57,703 bases of DNA from Bifidobacterium breve (GTDB lineage: Bacteria > Actinomycetota > Actinomycetes > Nanopelagicales > Nanopelagicaceae): the NCBI GenBank assembly GCA_945883675.1, contig CAMCYA010000005.1, positions 1-57,703 of the forward strand, read 5' to 3'. Position numbers and translations under genes: made by a program. The notes under the pieces are model-generated. The model was given only the letters and a program-made list of their open reading frames with translations, made no database searches and had not been told where the DNA came from. This document shows, piece by piece, positions 43,782 through 54,244 of the stretch (position 1 is the first letter of the stretch; each line of letters opens with the position of its first letter).

Positions 43782-45622
43782 GCCTTTTGTTCTTCTTGCT
43801 CTGCTTGCTCGTCAATAACTTCGGCATCTTCAACGCCGTCATCGGCTGAGTTTGCTTCACCTTCTGCAGCACCTGCTGCATAAATCGCAGTACCTAACGC
43901 TTGGCTAACAGTTGCAACTTTCTCTGTTGCTGACTTAATCATCTCGTAGTTAGAACCACCGAGTGCGGTCTTTAACTCTTCTAGAGCTGCCTCTGTCTCT
44001 GTTTTCTTTTCAGCTGCATCACCTGAAGACAACTTCTCTTCATTTTCTTTGATGAACTTTTCAGTTGAGTAAAGAAGTGAATCTCCGGCGTTACGAATCT
44101 CTGCCTCTTCTTTGCGGGCACGATCTTCATCGGCATGTGATTCTGCATCGGCCATCATGCGCTCGATCTCTTCTTTAGAAAGGGCTGAGCCACCTGTGAT
44201 GGTCATGCTCTGCTCTTTTCCTGTTCCAAGATCTTTTGCAGATACGTGAACGATTCCGTTTGCATCAATATCGAATGTAACTTCGATTTGAGGAACTCCA
44301 CGTGGTGCTGGTGGCAGACCAGTTAGTTCGAACATGCCTAGCTTCTTGTTATATGTAGCCATTTCACGTTCACCTTGGTAGGCCTGAATCTGTACAGCTG
44401 GCTGATTGTCATCGGCAGTTGTAAATACTTCGCTGCGCTTTGTAGGGATCGTTGTATTTCGCTCGATCAACTTAGTCATAACGCCACCCTTTGTTTCGAT
44501 ACCAAGTGAGAGCGGAGTAACGTCTAGAAGCAATATATCTTTAACTTCACCCTTTAAAACACCAGCTTGAAGTGATGCACCAACTGCTACAACCTCATCG
44601 GGGTTAACACCCTTGTTTGGCTCTTTTCCGCCAGTTAACTCTTTTACAAGTTCTACAACTGCTGGCATGCGAGTTGATCCACCAACCATTACAACTGATT
44701 GAATCTTTGCGATTGGGATTCCGGCATCTTTTAGTACTGCCTGGAATGGCTTCTTGCAACGCTCCAGCAAAGCAGAAGTTAGTTGCTGGAACTGTGCACG
44801 AGTAATTGTTTCATCCATAAACAGTGGATTCTTTTCTGAATCAACTGTGATGTATGGCAGGTTAACTGATGCTTGTTGCGAAGATGAAAGTTCGATCTTC
44901 GCTTTTTCTGCAGCTTCACGAACACGCTGCATAGCCATCTTGTCTTTTGTTAAATCGATTCCGTTTTTAGAACCAAATGTTTGAACTAAGTAGTCAACAA
45001 CTGCTTGATCCCAGTCATCTCCACCAAGGTTGTTATCACCGTTGGTTGCTTTAACTTCTACAACTCCATCACCGATCTCTAGAAGTGAAACGTCAAATGT
45101 TCCACCACCAAGGTCGAAGACAAGAATTGTCTGCTCTTTGTCAGCCTTATCTAAACCGTATGCGAGCGCTGCAGCAGTTGGCTCGTTGATGATGCGAAGA
45201 ACGTTAAGTCCTGCAATTTCGCCAGCCTCTTTTGTTGCTTGGCGTTGCGCGTCATTGAAATATGCCGGCACAGTAATAACTGCATCCGTTACTGTTTCAC
45301 CTAAATAAGCTTCTGCATCGCGCTTTAGTTTTTGTAGTACGCGCGCAGAGATCTCTTGTGATGTGTACTTCTTGCCATCAATATCGATACTCCAGTTAGT
45401 ACCCATGTGGCGCTTTACGGAACGAATAGTGCGCTCAACGTTTGTGACTGCTTGGCGCTTGGCTACTTCTCCCACCAGGACCTCGCCGTTTTTAGCAAAG
45501 GCCACAATCGATGGAGTCGTGCGGGCACCTTCGGCGTTAGCGATAACCGTTGGCTCGCCACCTTCTAGTACAGATACGCAGCTGTTGGTTGTTCCAAGGT
45601 CGATTCCGACTGCTCTAGCCAT
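43778..45622 (-). CDS. dnaK: Chaperone DnaK (Hsp70)
   Basis: 614 residues. ATPase motifs [44 protein letters not shown] and MVGGSTRMP; substrate-binding domain with [19 protein letters not shown]-terminal lid and a Glu/Asp-rich end. Good GAAGGAG ribosome-binding site. First gene of the operon controlled by the HAIR site upstream. Confidence 0.97.
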   Translation of the reverse strand: MARAVGIDLGTTNSCVSVLEGGEPTVIANAEGARTTPSIVAFAKNGEVLVGEVAKRQAVTNVERTIRSVKRHMGTNWSIDIDGKKYTSQEISARVLQKLKRDAEAYLGETVTDAVITVPAYFNDAQRQATKEAGEIAGLNVLRIINEPTAAALAYGLDKADKEQTILVFDLGGGTFDVSLLEIGDGVVEVKATNGDNNLGGDDWDQAVVDYLVQTFGSKNGIDLTKDKMAMQRVREAAEKAKIELSSSQQASVNLPYITVDSEKNPLFMDETITRAQFQQLTSALLERCKKPFQAVLKDAGIPIAKIQSVVMVGGSTRMPAVVELVKELTGGKEPNKGVNPDEVVAVGASLQAGVLKGEVKDILLLDVTPLSLGIETKGGVMTKLIERNTTIPTKRSEVFTTADDNQPAVQIQAYQGEREMATYNKKLGMFELTGLPPAPRGVPQIEVTFDIDANGIVHVSAKDLGTGKEQSMTITGGSALSKEEIERMMADAESHADEDRARKEEAEIRNAGDSLLYSTEKFIKENEEKLSSGDAAEKKTETEAALEELKTALGGSNYEMIKSATEKVATVSQALGTAIYAAGAAEGEANSADDGVEDAEVIDEQAEQEEQKA

Positions 45623-45661
45623 TGTGTCTTCTCCTTCTGTGCTGTTTTTTTCACTATCGAG

Positions 45662-45745
45662 CCTGAGTTAGGGTCGAGGACCGTTTGAACCTGAGTCGAT
45701 CATACCCAAAAGGTTGAGTCAGCGCGACTCAGGTTTTCTACTCAG
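45662..45745 (-). promoter_or_regulatory. dnaK operon control region with HAIR operator
   Basis: GTTGAGT-N7-ACTCAGG at 45713-45733 is a near match to the HspR-binding HAIR inverted repeat (CTTGAGT-N7-ACTCAAG). Additional half-sites CCTGAGT lie at 45662 and 45690 and ACTCAG at 45740. A TATGAT -10-like box (complement of 45699-45704) lies just downstream of the HAIR on the minus strand, so HspR bound there would cover the -35 area. Confidence 0.8.
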
Positions 45746-45815
45746 TGAACACCGGAGCCGAAAGCTTTATTCCTGAACAGGTCGCCTTATCTAGGCCTTG
45801 CCTTAGCCTTACCCA

Positions 45816-47861
45816 ATGAATCTTGGATTAGCCGGTCTTGCATACGGCATCACTGTTGTTGCACTTGTACTTCTTGCAGTGAGAGTTCGGACTCTGATCG
45901 CTATCTATAAAAAGGGCCAACCTGACCCAACTCGGCGCAACGATAAGTTGCAGAGATTAAAGATGGCAGCTGGAGAAATCTTCGGCCATACCAAGATGCT
46001 TAATTTTTCAGTTGTGGGAGTTGCGCACTGGTTTGTCATGATCGGATTCTTTTCACTCTTTGGAACCTTGGTCACTGCATATGGACAGTTGATTGATCCA
46101 CGATTTGCGCTGCCTTTCATTGGTCACTTCTGGCCTTATGAGTATTTTGTAGAGTTAATTGCTTGGACAACGGGAATATCAATTGTTGCACTTATTGGAA
46201 TTCGCCAAGTAACTAGATTGCGCAACAAGCGCTCCCGCTTTGCAGGCTCTGGCATGGGTAAGGCCTACTACGTTGAGGCAACAATTTTGTTGATTGTTTC
46301 CTGCGTTATCGCACTGCGTGGTTTAGAAGGTGCGCTCTCAGATGAGACAGAGTGGAACCGCCACTTTATTACTACATGGTTTATCGCAGACATGTTTAAA
46401 TCAATGTCGCTGACACAGCTCACCTCTTGGATTCAAATTGTTGCAACAATCAAAATTGTTGGATCAATGCTCTGGTTCATTGTTATTGCATCTAATCTAA
46501 CAATGGGAATTGCATGGCACCGCTTCTTGGCACCTTTTAACATTTTCTATCGCCGTAATGCAGATGGTGCTTCATCCCTTGGCGCGCTACCTCCCATGCT
46601 TTCACATGGAGAAGAGATTAACTTTGAAGATCCAAAAGAAGATGATGTCTTTGGTTTAGGAACTCGCGCTGACATAACCTGGAAGGGTTTGTTAGATATG
46701 ACATCGTGTACTGAGTGTGGCCGTTGCCAGTCTCAGTGCCCTGCTTGGCACACAGAAAAACCATTGTCACCAAAGCTTTTGATTATGGCTATGCGCGATC
46801 ACGCCTTTGCTAAAACCGTTGAAAATGAAGCCTTAGTTGGCGATCTTTCACCTATTTCTCTAGATGTCCTATGGTCCTGTACTACATGTGGAGCTTGTGT
46901 AAATGAGTGCCCAGTAGATATCGAACACATTGATCACATCGTTAATATGCGCCGCTTCCAAGTTTTAGTTGAGTCAGAGTTTCCTTCAGAGCTAGGTGGA
47001 ACATTTAGAAATCTTGAAAAGAGTGGAAACCCATGGGGTGCCAATCGCACAGATCGTGAAGGATGGATTGCAGAGTGTGATTTCCCAGTAAATGTTATTG
47101 AAGGTGCGCTACCTGAAGATGTTGAGTATTTGTTCTGGGTTGGTTGCGCTGGTGCATATGAAGAGCGGGCAAAGAAGACAACAAAGGCAGTTGCAGAGTT
47201 GTTATATATGGCCGGAGTTAACTTTGCAGTCTTGGGTAAGAAAGAGACATGTACTGGCGATCCTGCACGTCGTGCTGGTAATGAATTTTTGTACCAAATT
47301 CTTTCTCGCGAGAACATAGAAACTTTTAAAGAAGTATTTGGTGATCGTCCAAAGGGTAAAAAGAAAGTAGTTGTTACCTGCCCTCACTGCTTTACAACAA
47401 TCGGTCGCGATTACGGGCAGCAAGGCTATGAGTTAGAGATGGTTCACCACACTCAACTTTTAAATCAGTTAATCCGTGAAAAGCGATTGGTTCCAATAAA
47501 GATGTCACACACTGCAATGACCTACCATGATCCTTGTTATTTGGGTCGACACAACGAGATCTACCAACCACCGCGCGAAGTATTAGAAGCAACTGGTATT
47601 GAAATCATTGAGATGCCACGAAATAAAGAGCGCTCGTTTTGTTGTGGCGCAGGTGGTGGACGTATGTGGATGGAAGAGAAAATTGGTACGCGCATCAACA
47701 TCAACCGTGTTGAAGAGGCGATTGCAACAGGTGCAACAGAGCTTGCAGTTGCCTGTCCTTTCTGTCGCGTTATGACAAGTGATGGCATGAATGCAAAAGA
47801 GTCTGCTGTTGAAGTTTTAGATGTTGCACAGGTTTTGCTCCGCAGTGTGAAGGAAAGCTAG
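45816..47861 (+). CDS. Membrane-linked Fe-S oxidoreductase (GlpC/HdrD-like)
   Basis: 681 residues. An N-terminal membrane part with about five helices (NarI-like look) leads to two 4Fe-4S clusters: CTECGRCQSQCP from Cys298 and CTTCGACVNECP from Cys355. Two CCG-type cysteine-rich domains follow (TCPHCFTTIGRDY and CCGAGGGRMWMEE). The layout matches the actinobacterial Rv0338c type, thought to pass electrons between a quinone and an unknown donor. Single gene, opposite the dnaK operon across a 190-bp divergent region. Confidence 0.87.
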   Translation: MNLGLAGLAYGITVVALVLLAVRVRTLIAIYKKGQPDPTRRNDKLQRLKMAAGEIFGHTKMLNFSVVGVAHWFVMIGFFSLFGTLVTAYGQLIDPRFALPFIGHFWPYEYFVELIAWTTGISIVALIGIRQVTRLRNKRSRFAGSGMGKAYYVEATILLIVSCVIALRGLEGALSDETEWNRHFITTWFIADMFKSMSLTQLTSWIQIVATIKIVGSMLWFIVIASNLTMGIAWHRFLAPFNIFYRRNADGASSLGALPPMLSHGEEINFEDPKEDDVFGLGTRADITWKGLLDMTSCTECGRCQSQCPAWHTEKPLSPKLLIMAMRDHAFAKTVENEALVGDLSPISLDVLWSCTTCGACVNECPVDIEHIDHIVNMRRFQVLVESEFPSELGGTFRNLEKSGNPWGANRTDREGWIAECDFPVNVIEGALPEDVEYLFWVGCAGAYEERAKKTTKAVAELLYMAGVNFAVLGKKETCTGDPARRAGNEFLYQILSRENIETFKEVFGDRPKGKKKVVVTCPHCFTTIGRDYGQQGYELEMVHHTQLLNQLIREKRLVPIKMSHTAMTYHDPCYLGRHNEIYQPPREVLEATGIEIIEMPRNKERSFCCGAGGGRMWMEEKIGTRININRVEEAIATGATELAVACPFCRVMTSDGMNAKESAVEVLDVAQVLLRSVKES

Positions 47862-47957
47862 GGGAACCTCTCTGCCTAAGGTGTAACGGCTCTATTTCCC
47901 CTATGAATTTGGGCGTATTCTCAGCAAATCTTCAGTTTGTGAGAGCATTGTGTAGCC

Positions 47958-48689
47958 ATGACAACCACACTAGATCGAGTTAATTCAAAGACCACCAATG
48001 GGCAACGCATTCTTGTCGTTGATGATGAAGCAAGTATCAGCGAATTAATCTCAACAAGTCTTCGCTTTGTGGGATTCGATGTTCGCACAGCCGCTAATGG
48101 CGCTGAAGCGTTACTGATTGCTGAAGAGTTCAAACCTCATGCAATGGTTCTAGATGTTATGTTGCCAGATCTTGATGGCTTTGAAGTATGTAAAAAAATT
48201 CGCAACGAAGGTGTCGATACAGGCGTTTTGTTTCTTACTGCAAAAGATGGCATGGATGACAAAGTTAAAGGTTTAACTCTTGGCGGCGATGATTACATGA
48301 CTAAGCCATTTTCTTTAGAAGAGTTAGTTGCACGCCTTCGTGCGCTCTTGCGTCGAACAGGTGTTGATGCAATTGAAGTCGATGATGAAAAGATGCGCTT
48401 TGCAGACCTTGAGCTAGATGAGGCAACACACGAAGTTCGTCGCGCCGGTCAGCTACTTGATCTTTCTCCAACAGAGTTTGCACTGCTTCGCTATTTAATT
48501 ATTAACGCTGACCGCGTTGTCTCTAAGGCCCAGATTTTGGACCATGTCTGGCAGTACGATTTCCGCGGAGACATGGGCATCGTCGAGACCTATATCTCCT
48601 ACCTTCGCAAGAAGATCGATTCTTTTGACCCACCATTGATCCATACAGTCCGAGGAGTTGGCTATCGCCTTAGGTTGCCGCCACAATAA
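47958..48689 (+). CDS. OmpR/PhoB-type response regulator
   Basis: 243 residues. Receiver domain with Asp22/Asp23 acidic pocket, phosphoacceptor Asp66 in MVLDVMLPD, and the KPF lysine near 116; a C-terminal winged helix with LSPTEFALLRYLI, VSKAQILDHVW and YISYLRKKI. Resembles actinobacterial TrcR/MprA-like regulators. The partner kinase starts 3 bp after its stop, so they form a two-component operon; targets unknown. Confidence 0.93.
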   Translation: MTTTLDRVNSKTTNGQRILVVDDEASISELISTSLRFVGFDVRTAANGAEALLIAEEFKPHAMVLDVMLPDLDGFEVCKKIRNEGVDTGVLFLTAKDGMDDKVKGLTLGGDDYMTKPFSLEELVARLRALLRRTGVDAIEVDDEKMRFADLELDEATHEVRRAGQLLDLSPTEFALLRYLIINADRVVSKAQILDHVWQYDFRGDMGIVETYISYLRKKIDSFDPPLIHTVRGVGYRLRLPPQ

Positions 48690-48692
48690 ACT

Positions 48693-50150
48693 ATGAAATC
48701 GCGCATACTTCAATTTAGTTTAACCAATTGGAGTTTGCGGGATCGTTTAACTGCTGGAGTTCTCATTCTTTCGGCTTTTGGTTTTATTGGTGCCGGCATC
48801 GGTTCGCAGGCTCTTTTGCGGGACTATTTAATTAATCAAGTAGATGAACAGCTGCTCAGTGTTGTTGGTGGCACTACCGATCAATTAGATCGTGCAGGTA
48901 TTGAAGATGACAGTTCGCAAGATTCATCTAGAGGATTTAGAAACCGTGCTGCCGCACCTCTTAATCGGGTTCCAACATCTATCTCAGTCACGGTTTTAGA
49001 CCCTTTTGGAAATCTTGTTGGTGGACTTGGTGGAGATCTAAACTCCAATAAAATTACAGAGTATGTAATGGGTTTACTACCTAGCCAGGTTGAAGAGTTT
49101 GGCGACAGGCCTTTTACTATTGAAGCACCGGGCGCTGATTTTCGGGTTGCCACAACGGTTTTACCCTCTTCACTTGGCTCAGTAATTGTTGCTCAATCTC
49201 TAGAGGATTTTGATAAAACCACCAGGCGTATTGGGGTTGTCTTTACAATCATTGGCGCGTTAGTTCTTTTCTTTATTGCATTTGCTTCAAGACAGGTAAT
49301 AAGAATCTCTATGCGCCCACTTGAAAAGATTGAGGACACGGCAGAAAAAATTGCTGCCGGAGATCTATCTGCTCGTTTAGAAAATTTTGAGCCAGATACA
49401 GAAGTTGGTCGTCTTAGTACATCACTGAACATAATGCTCTCGCGCATTGAAGAGTCTTTTGCTGTCCGCACATTAAGTGAGAATAAACTGCGTCGCTTTG
49501 TTGCAGATGCAAGCCATGAGCTTCGAACACCATTGACTGCTATCCGTGGTTTTGCAGAGCTTCATCGTCAGGGCGCTGTTCCGGAAGGTGAGAAAACTAA
49601 AGAGCTAATTTCTCGTATTGAAAAAGAATCGATTCGCATGGGCTATTTGGTTGAAGATTTACTAATGCTTGCGCGCCTTGATCAATCTAGAGAACTTGTA
49701 ATGGATAGTTTTGATTTGAGTGTTTTGGTAAATGAGGCTGTTACATCGGCTACTGCATCTGGACCAGATCATAGCGTCACAACGCAGATCACAGCCGGTG
49801 TTGTAACTATCGGAGATGCTGACAAGATTTATCAAGTAGTAACTAATTTGCTTGCTAATGCGCGCGCCCATACTCCCGCGGGAACATCAATTAAAGTTAG
49901 CGTTGGATCAAATCAAAACGGTGCTTTTGTATCGGTTGCAGATAATGGGCCCGGATTATCAAAAGAGGATCAAGTGCGGATATTTGAAAGGTTCTACCGC
50001 GTAGATCCATCGCGTCAGAGAAGTACACAAGATGGAAGCGGATTAGGGCTTTCTATTGTTGATGCAGTGATGCAGGCACATGGAGGCTCGGTTTCAGTTG
50101 CATCAGAATTAGGAAAAGGCGCAGTTTTTACGCTGCAATTTAACAACTAG
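48693..50150 (+). CDS. Sensor histidine kinase
   Basis: 485 residues. Two transmembrane helices (about 20-40 and 180-205) enclose an outer sensor of some 140 residues; then a HAMP domain, HisKA with the phospho-His275 in DASHELRTPLTAIRGF, and an ATPase domain with the N box (VVTNLLANARAHTP), DNGPGL and GSGLGLSIV. Orthodox kinase, partner of the regulator just upstream. Sensor signal not recognisable. Confidence 0.93.
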   Translation: MKSRILQFSLTNWSLRDRLTAGVLILSAFGFIGAGIGSQALLRDYLINQVDEQLLSVVGGTTDQLDRAGIEDDSSQDSSRGFRNRAAAPLNRVPTSISVTVLDPFGNLVGGLGGDLNSNKITEYVMGLLPSQVEEFGDRPFTIEAPGADFRVATTVLPSSLGSVIVAQSLEDFDKTTRRIGVVFTIIGALVLFFIAFASRQVIRISMRPLEKIEDTAEKIAAGDLSARLENFEPDTEVGRLSTSLNIMLSRIEESFAVRTLSENKLRRFVADASHELRTPLTAIRGFAELHRQGAVPEGEKTKELISRIEKESIRMGYLVEDLLMLARLDQSRELVMDSFDLSVLVNEAVTSATASGPDHSVTTQITAGVVTIGDADKIYQVVTNLLANARAHTPAGTSIKVSVGSNQNGAFVSVADNGPGLSKEDQVRIFERFYRVDPSRQRSTQDGSGLGLSIVDAVMQAHGGSVSVASELGKGAVFTLQFNN

Positions 50151-50173
50151 AAGTTACTAACTAGCACTAAAAA

Positions 50174-51067
50174 CTAGCTCAGGGACTCCATTGATTTAAG
50201 CACTGCGATTCTCTCTTGAATCGGTGGGTGCGTAGAAAATAGTTTTGATACAGATTTTGAATCTAACGGTGACTCAATCCAAATATGTGCAACGGCAGTA
50301 GAGCGCTGTTGAACAACTGTGGAATCTGAGGCGAGAATTTCTAACGCTGAACGAAGTCCTGCTGGGTTTCTAGTAAATGAAACTGCTGTTGCATCTGCCA
50401 ATGATTCACGCTTTCTAGAAATTGCAGATTTAAGCATGATGGCAGCAATTGGTGCCAGGATTAAAATAATAAGCGAAAAAACAAGTGCGATCGGATTACC
50501 GTTACCGTTGTTATCTCTGCGACCACCAAAGAACATCATGCGAGTTAACATGTCAGAGACAATTGCAATGGCACCTGCCGTTGTTGCTGCAACTGCGCTC
50601 ACCAAAGTGTCGCGGTTTGCAACGTGTGCCATCTCATGTGCAATTACGCCCTGAAGTTGATCGCGATCCATTGCATCTAAAATTCCAGTTGTAAAGGCAA
50701 TCAGAGCGTGCTCAGGGTTACGACCAGTCGCAAATGCATTTGGAGCGCTATCAACAACTATTGCTACTTTAGGCATCGGCATGCCGGAGGCAATAATTAC
50801 TTCATGAATAAGACCAAAGAGTTTTGGATTATCTGATTCTTGAATTAATTTTGCACCTGTCATTGTTAAAACTAATTTGTCGGATCCATAGTAAGAGCCC
50901 CAAACAGAGATCAATGCAATACCTACTGCAATTGGAACAATGCCTGCAGTTGAGCCACCAAAATATGTCAGTGATGCATAGACAACGCACCACATCAAAA
51001 TACCCATACCCATAAGCAGGCCAAATGTTTTGCGGCGATTTGCCGCTTGCATCGTTCTAAAGTTCAT
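50174..51067 (-). CDS. htpX: Membrane zinc protease HtpX (M48)
   Basis: 297 residues. Two N-terminal helices, then the HEMAH zinc motif (His144, Glu145, His148) followed by VANRDT, two further membrane segments, and the third-ligand region REsLADATAV. Quality control of membrane proteins. The gene starts in the stop codon of lemA (TAATG), and the lemA-htpX pair is common. Confidence 0.92.
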   Translation of the reverse strand: MNFRTMQAANRRKTFGLLMGMGILMWCVVYASLTYFGGSTAGIVPIAVGIALISVWGSYYGSDKLVLTMTGAKLIQESDNPKLFGLIHEVIIASGMPMPKVAIVVDSAPNAFATGRNPEHALIAFTTGILDAMDRDQLQGVIAHEMAHVANRDTLVSAVAATTAGAIAIVSDMLTRMMFFGGRRDNNGNGNPIALVFSLIILILAPIAAIMLKSAISRKRESLADATAVSFTRNPAGLRSALEILASDSTVVQQRSTAVAHIWIESPLDSKSVSKLFSTHPPIQERIAVLKSMESLS

Positions 51068-51618
51068 TAGAACTTAACGTTTGGTGCTTTACGATCTTGT
51101 GGATCTTCAACTTCATAAAACTCACGCTCTCCAACTTTTGCCAATCCGGTAAAAAAGCTGCTTGGGATGGTTTTTACAGCCGTGTTTAGCGAGCGCACAT
51201 TGTCGTTGTAAAACTGACGAGAGAAAGCAACTTTATTTTCTGTTGTTGCTAACTCTTCTTGTAGTGATAAAAAGTTTGATGATGCTTTCAGATCTGGATA
51301 TGCCTCAGCCACTGCGAGTAATCCGCGCAGAGCTTGAGTGAGCATTCCATCTGCTGCAGCAACATCTGCCACACCTGTTGCAGATGTTGCCTTTGCTCGT
51401 GCTGTTACAACAGCATCAAAAGTTGACTGCTCATGAGTTGCATATCCCTTAACTGTTTCAACCAAATTAGGGATTAAATCTGCGCGACGCTTTAGCTGAA
51501 CCTCAATCTGGGCCCATGCTTCATCGACAGTGATATTGAGTCTTATCAATCGGTTGTACTGAGTGATTAAGAAAAGAGCAATGAGTGCAACTACGGCAAC
51601 GGCGATGATTATTTCCAT
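51067..51618 (-). CDS. lemA: LemA family protein
   Basis: 183 residues with one N-terminal transmembrane helix (about 2-20) followed by the LemA helical domain: NITVDEAWAQIEVQLKRR, DLIPNLVETVKGYA, and SRQFYNDNVRSLNT. Function is unsettled in the family; pairing with htpX suggests an envelope-quality role. Confidence 0.9.
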   Translation of the reverse strand: MEIIIAVAVVALIALFLITQYNRLIRLNITVDEAWAQIEVQLKRRADLIPNLVETVKGYATHEQSTFDAVVTARAKATSATGVADVAAADGMLTQALRGLLAVAEAYPDLKASSNFLSLQEELATTENKVAFSRQFYNDNVRSLNTAVKTIPSSFFTGLAKVGEREFYEVEDPQDRKAPNVKF

Positions 51619-51712
51619 ACCTAATTAAACCGCTATTTGAGTGATTTCATTCCCTGAATTGCTTTGGATTCCCTGAATTACGGGAGATTGCTAGGCATTG
51701 TTGGTTGCGGGC

Positions 51713-52291
51713 TTAATCGATCTTCGACTTGTGAAAGTTCAAAAACGAGCGGCTAGCAGTAGGCCCGCGCTGGCCTTGGTAGCGTGAACCATACTTCTCA
51801 CTACCGTAAGGATGCTCAGCAGCAGATGAGAGTTTGATGAGACAGAGCTGACCAATCTTCATTCCTGGAAATAATTTAACGGGCAAGTTTGCAACGTTTG
51901 AAAGCTCAAGAGTTATGTGGCCGCTAAAGCCTGGATCGATAAAGCCTGCAGTGCTGTGGGTTAAAAGTCCTAGACGGCCAAGTGATGACTTACCTTCTAG
52001 GCGGCCTGCAATGTCATCTGGCAATGTAATAACTTCGTAGGTACTTGCCAAAACAAATTCGCCCGGGTGCAAGATAAATGGCTCGTCACCTTCGGCAATA
52101 ACTTCACGCGTTAGATCGGGCTGTTCAATTGAGGGATCGATAACGCTGTACTTATGGTTTTCAAAGACTCGGAAGAACTTGTCTAGGCGAACATCAACAG
52201 ATGATGGCTGGATCATCGCCTCATGGAATGGTTCGCAGCCGACTCGGCCGGCCGCTATTTCGGCTCGAATATCGCGATCGCTGAGTAACAC
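51713..52291 (-). CDS. dcd: dCTP deaminase
   Basis: 192 residues. [17 protein letters not shown] at the N-terminus, [15 protein letters not shown] and [20 protein letters not shown], the family signature, then [14 protein letters not shown]. Converts dCTP to dUTP; actinobacterial homologs are often bifunctional, giving dUMP directly, which cannot be told here by eye. Single gene. Confidence 0.93.
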   Translation of the reverse strand: MLLSDRDIRAEIAAGRVGCEPFHEAMIQPSSVDVRLDKFFRVFENHKYSVIDPSIEQPDLTREVIAEGDEPFILHPGEFVLASTYEVITLPDDIAGRLEGKSSLGRLGLLTHSTAGFIDPGFSGHITLELSNVANLPVKLFPGMKIGQLCLIKLSSAAEHPYGSEKYGSRYQGQRGPTASRSFLNFHKSKID

Positions 52292-52403
52292 GGCGCTGAG
52301 CCTATACGAGAGTGGGGAGGCTTTTGGCTCAACTGGCTTGAACCCTTTTAGGGCACGCTAATTTTGGCTTGCATAAGTTACTGGCGAGTAGCACAATTTA
52401 TCT

Positions 52404-54227
52404 ATGAGCCATTACATAGCAAACCTGCGCGATATCGAGTTCTGCCTATTTGACCTTCTGGGTCGCGAAAAAGTTATGGGTGTCGCTCCATACGGTGATG
52501 TTGATCGCGATACATCTGTTGGCATGCTCGAAGAGATGAAGCGTCTATGTGAAAATGATTTGGCTGAATCGTTTGTTGAAGGCGATCGTGTTGGAACTGT
52601 TTTTAATAAAGAGACAGGAAACATCACACTTCCAGAGAGTTTCAAAAAATCTTACAAAGCATATGTCGATGGCGAGTGGTGGCGTTTAGATGCACCAGTA
52701 GAACTTGGTGGCATGAAAGTTCCACCATCGGTTCGTTGGGCAATGGCAGAGATGGTTTTGGGTTCTAACCCTGCAATTCATATCTACGCCTCTGGTTACG
52801 CATTTGCACAAGTTGCACATGTATTGGGAACGCCGCATCAAAAGAAGATTGCAAAGCACATGGTCGAAAAACACTGGGGTGCAACGATGCAGCTAACAGA
52901 GCCTGATGCAGGTTCAGATGTTGGTGCAGGGCGCACAAAGGCTGTAGAACAAAGCGATGGCACTTGGCACATCACTGGTACTAAGCGTTACATCACTTCT
53001 GGGGACGCCGACTTCTACGACAACATTGTTCACTTTGTTTTGGCTCGTCGCGAAGGTGGGGGACCAGGAACAAAGGGTCTGTCGCTATTTTTAAGTCCTA
53101 AGTTCATGTTTGATTTTGAAACAGGAGAGCTTGGAAAGCGCAATGGAGTATTTGTTACTAGCGTTGAACACAAGATGGGTCTTAACGTCTCTGCAACATG
53201 TGAAGTTAACTTGGGCGAGAAAGAGCCAGCTGTTGGATATCTATTAGGAGATGTTCACGAAGGTATTTTCCAGATGTTTAAGGTTATTGAGTTTGCACGA
53301 ATGATGGTTGGAACAAAGGCGATCGCAACACTTTCTGCCGGCTACCAACAGGCGTTGTTGTATGCAAAGCAGCGCGTACAGGGCGGCGACATGAAGATTA
53401 TGAATGACAAGGCATCTCCTCGCGTGACAATCATTAACCACCCAGATGTGCGCCGCTCGCTAATGGTTCAAAAGTCCTATAGCGAAGGCATGCGCGCGCT
53501 GGTTCTTTACACAGCATCTATTCAAGATGAGATCGAACTTGCGATTCAAGCCGGCAACAAAGAGCGCGCAGAAGATATGGAACATCTCAATGACTTGTTG
53601 CTTCCAGTAGTTAAGGGCTATGGATCAGAAAAATCTTGGACTCTACTTGGTACTGAATCACTACAGACATTTGGTGGAGCAGGATTTACAGAGGATTGGC
53701 CTCTGGAGCAGTATGTGCGCGATGCAAAGATCGATACTTTGTATGAGGGAACAACTGCAATTCAAGGTCTAGATTTCTTCTTCCGTAAAGTTGTAAAAGA
53801 TGGCGGACGCACACTGGGACTACTTGGTAAAGAGATTCAAAAGTTTGCAGAATCTGGCGGAGCACATCAAGAAGAAAAGCAGGCTCTAGGTAAAGCTTTG
53901 GGTGATCTCAATGGAATTATCGCCGTATTAGTTGGACATGCAATGGAGTCACAATCTGAGCCAGAAAAGATTTATCAAGTTGGCTTAAGTACTTCTCGTT
54001 GCTTAATGGCAGTTGGTGACATTATTACTGCATGGCTACTACTTCGTCAGGCAGATATTGCAGTTGAAAAACTTCCAGGTGCTGGAAAAGATACTGACTT
54101 CTACACAGGAAAGATTGCTTCTGCAAAGTTTTTTGTTCAGAACTATTTGCCTCATATCACTGCAGATCGCAAGATCGTTGAGGCCACAAATGGTGCGATC
54201 ATGGAGATCCCTGTAAACGCCTTTTAA
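52404..54227 (+). CDS. Acyl-CoA dehydrogenase (long form)
   Basis: 607 residues. QLTEPDAGSDVGAGRTKA and WHITGTKRYITSGDAD are FAD/acyl-CoA contacts; the catalytic base is probably the Glu near 449 in DTLYEGTTAIQG; the C-terminal extension of about 120 residues beyond the core is typical of the 600-residue FadE5/AcdA-like group. Oxidises an acyl-CoA in fatty-acid breakdown; chain-length preference unknown. Followed by the EamA gene after 17 bp, perhaps the same transcript. Confidence 0.9.
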   Translation: MSHYIANLRDIEFCLFDLLGREKVMGVAPYGDVDRDTSVGMLEEMKRLCENDLAESFVEGDRVGTVFNKETGNITLPESFKKSYKAYVDGEWWRLDAPVELGGMKVPPSVRWAMAEMVLGSNPAIHIYASGYAFAQVAHVLGTPHQKKIAKHMVEKHWGATMQLTEPDAGSDVGAGRTKAVEQSDGTWHITGTKRYITSGDADFYDNIVHFVLARREGGGPGTKGLSLFLSPKFMFDFETGELGKRNGVFVTSVEHKMGLNVSATCEVNLGEKEPAVGYLLGDVHEGIFQMFKVIEFARMMVGTKAIATLSAGYQQALLYAKQRVQGGDMKIMNDKASPRVTIINHPDVRRSLMVQKSYSEGMRALVLYTASIQDEIELAIQAGNKERAEDMEHLNDLLLPVVKGYGSEKSWTLLGTESLQTFGGAGFTEDWPLEQYVRDAKIDTLYEGTTAIQGLDFFFRKVVKDGGRTLGLLGKEIQKFAESGGAHQEEKQALGKALGDLNGIIAVLVGHAMESQSEPEKIYQVGLSTSRCLMAVGDIITAWLLLRQADIAVEKLPGAGKDTDFYTGKIASAKFFVQNYLPHITADRKIVEATNGAIMEIPVNAF

Positions 54228-54244
54228 GGCGATACCATTTCTTA

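Noticed and set aside
43367-43849. Apparent Leu-rich ORF opposite grpE and the dnaK end
   Set aside because: Antisense shadow; grpE and dnaK are certain.
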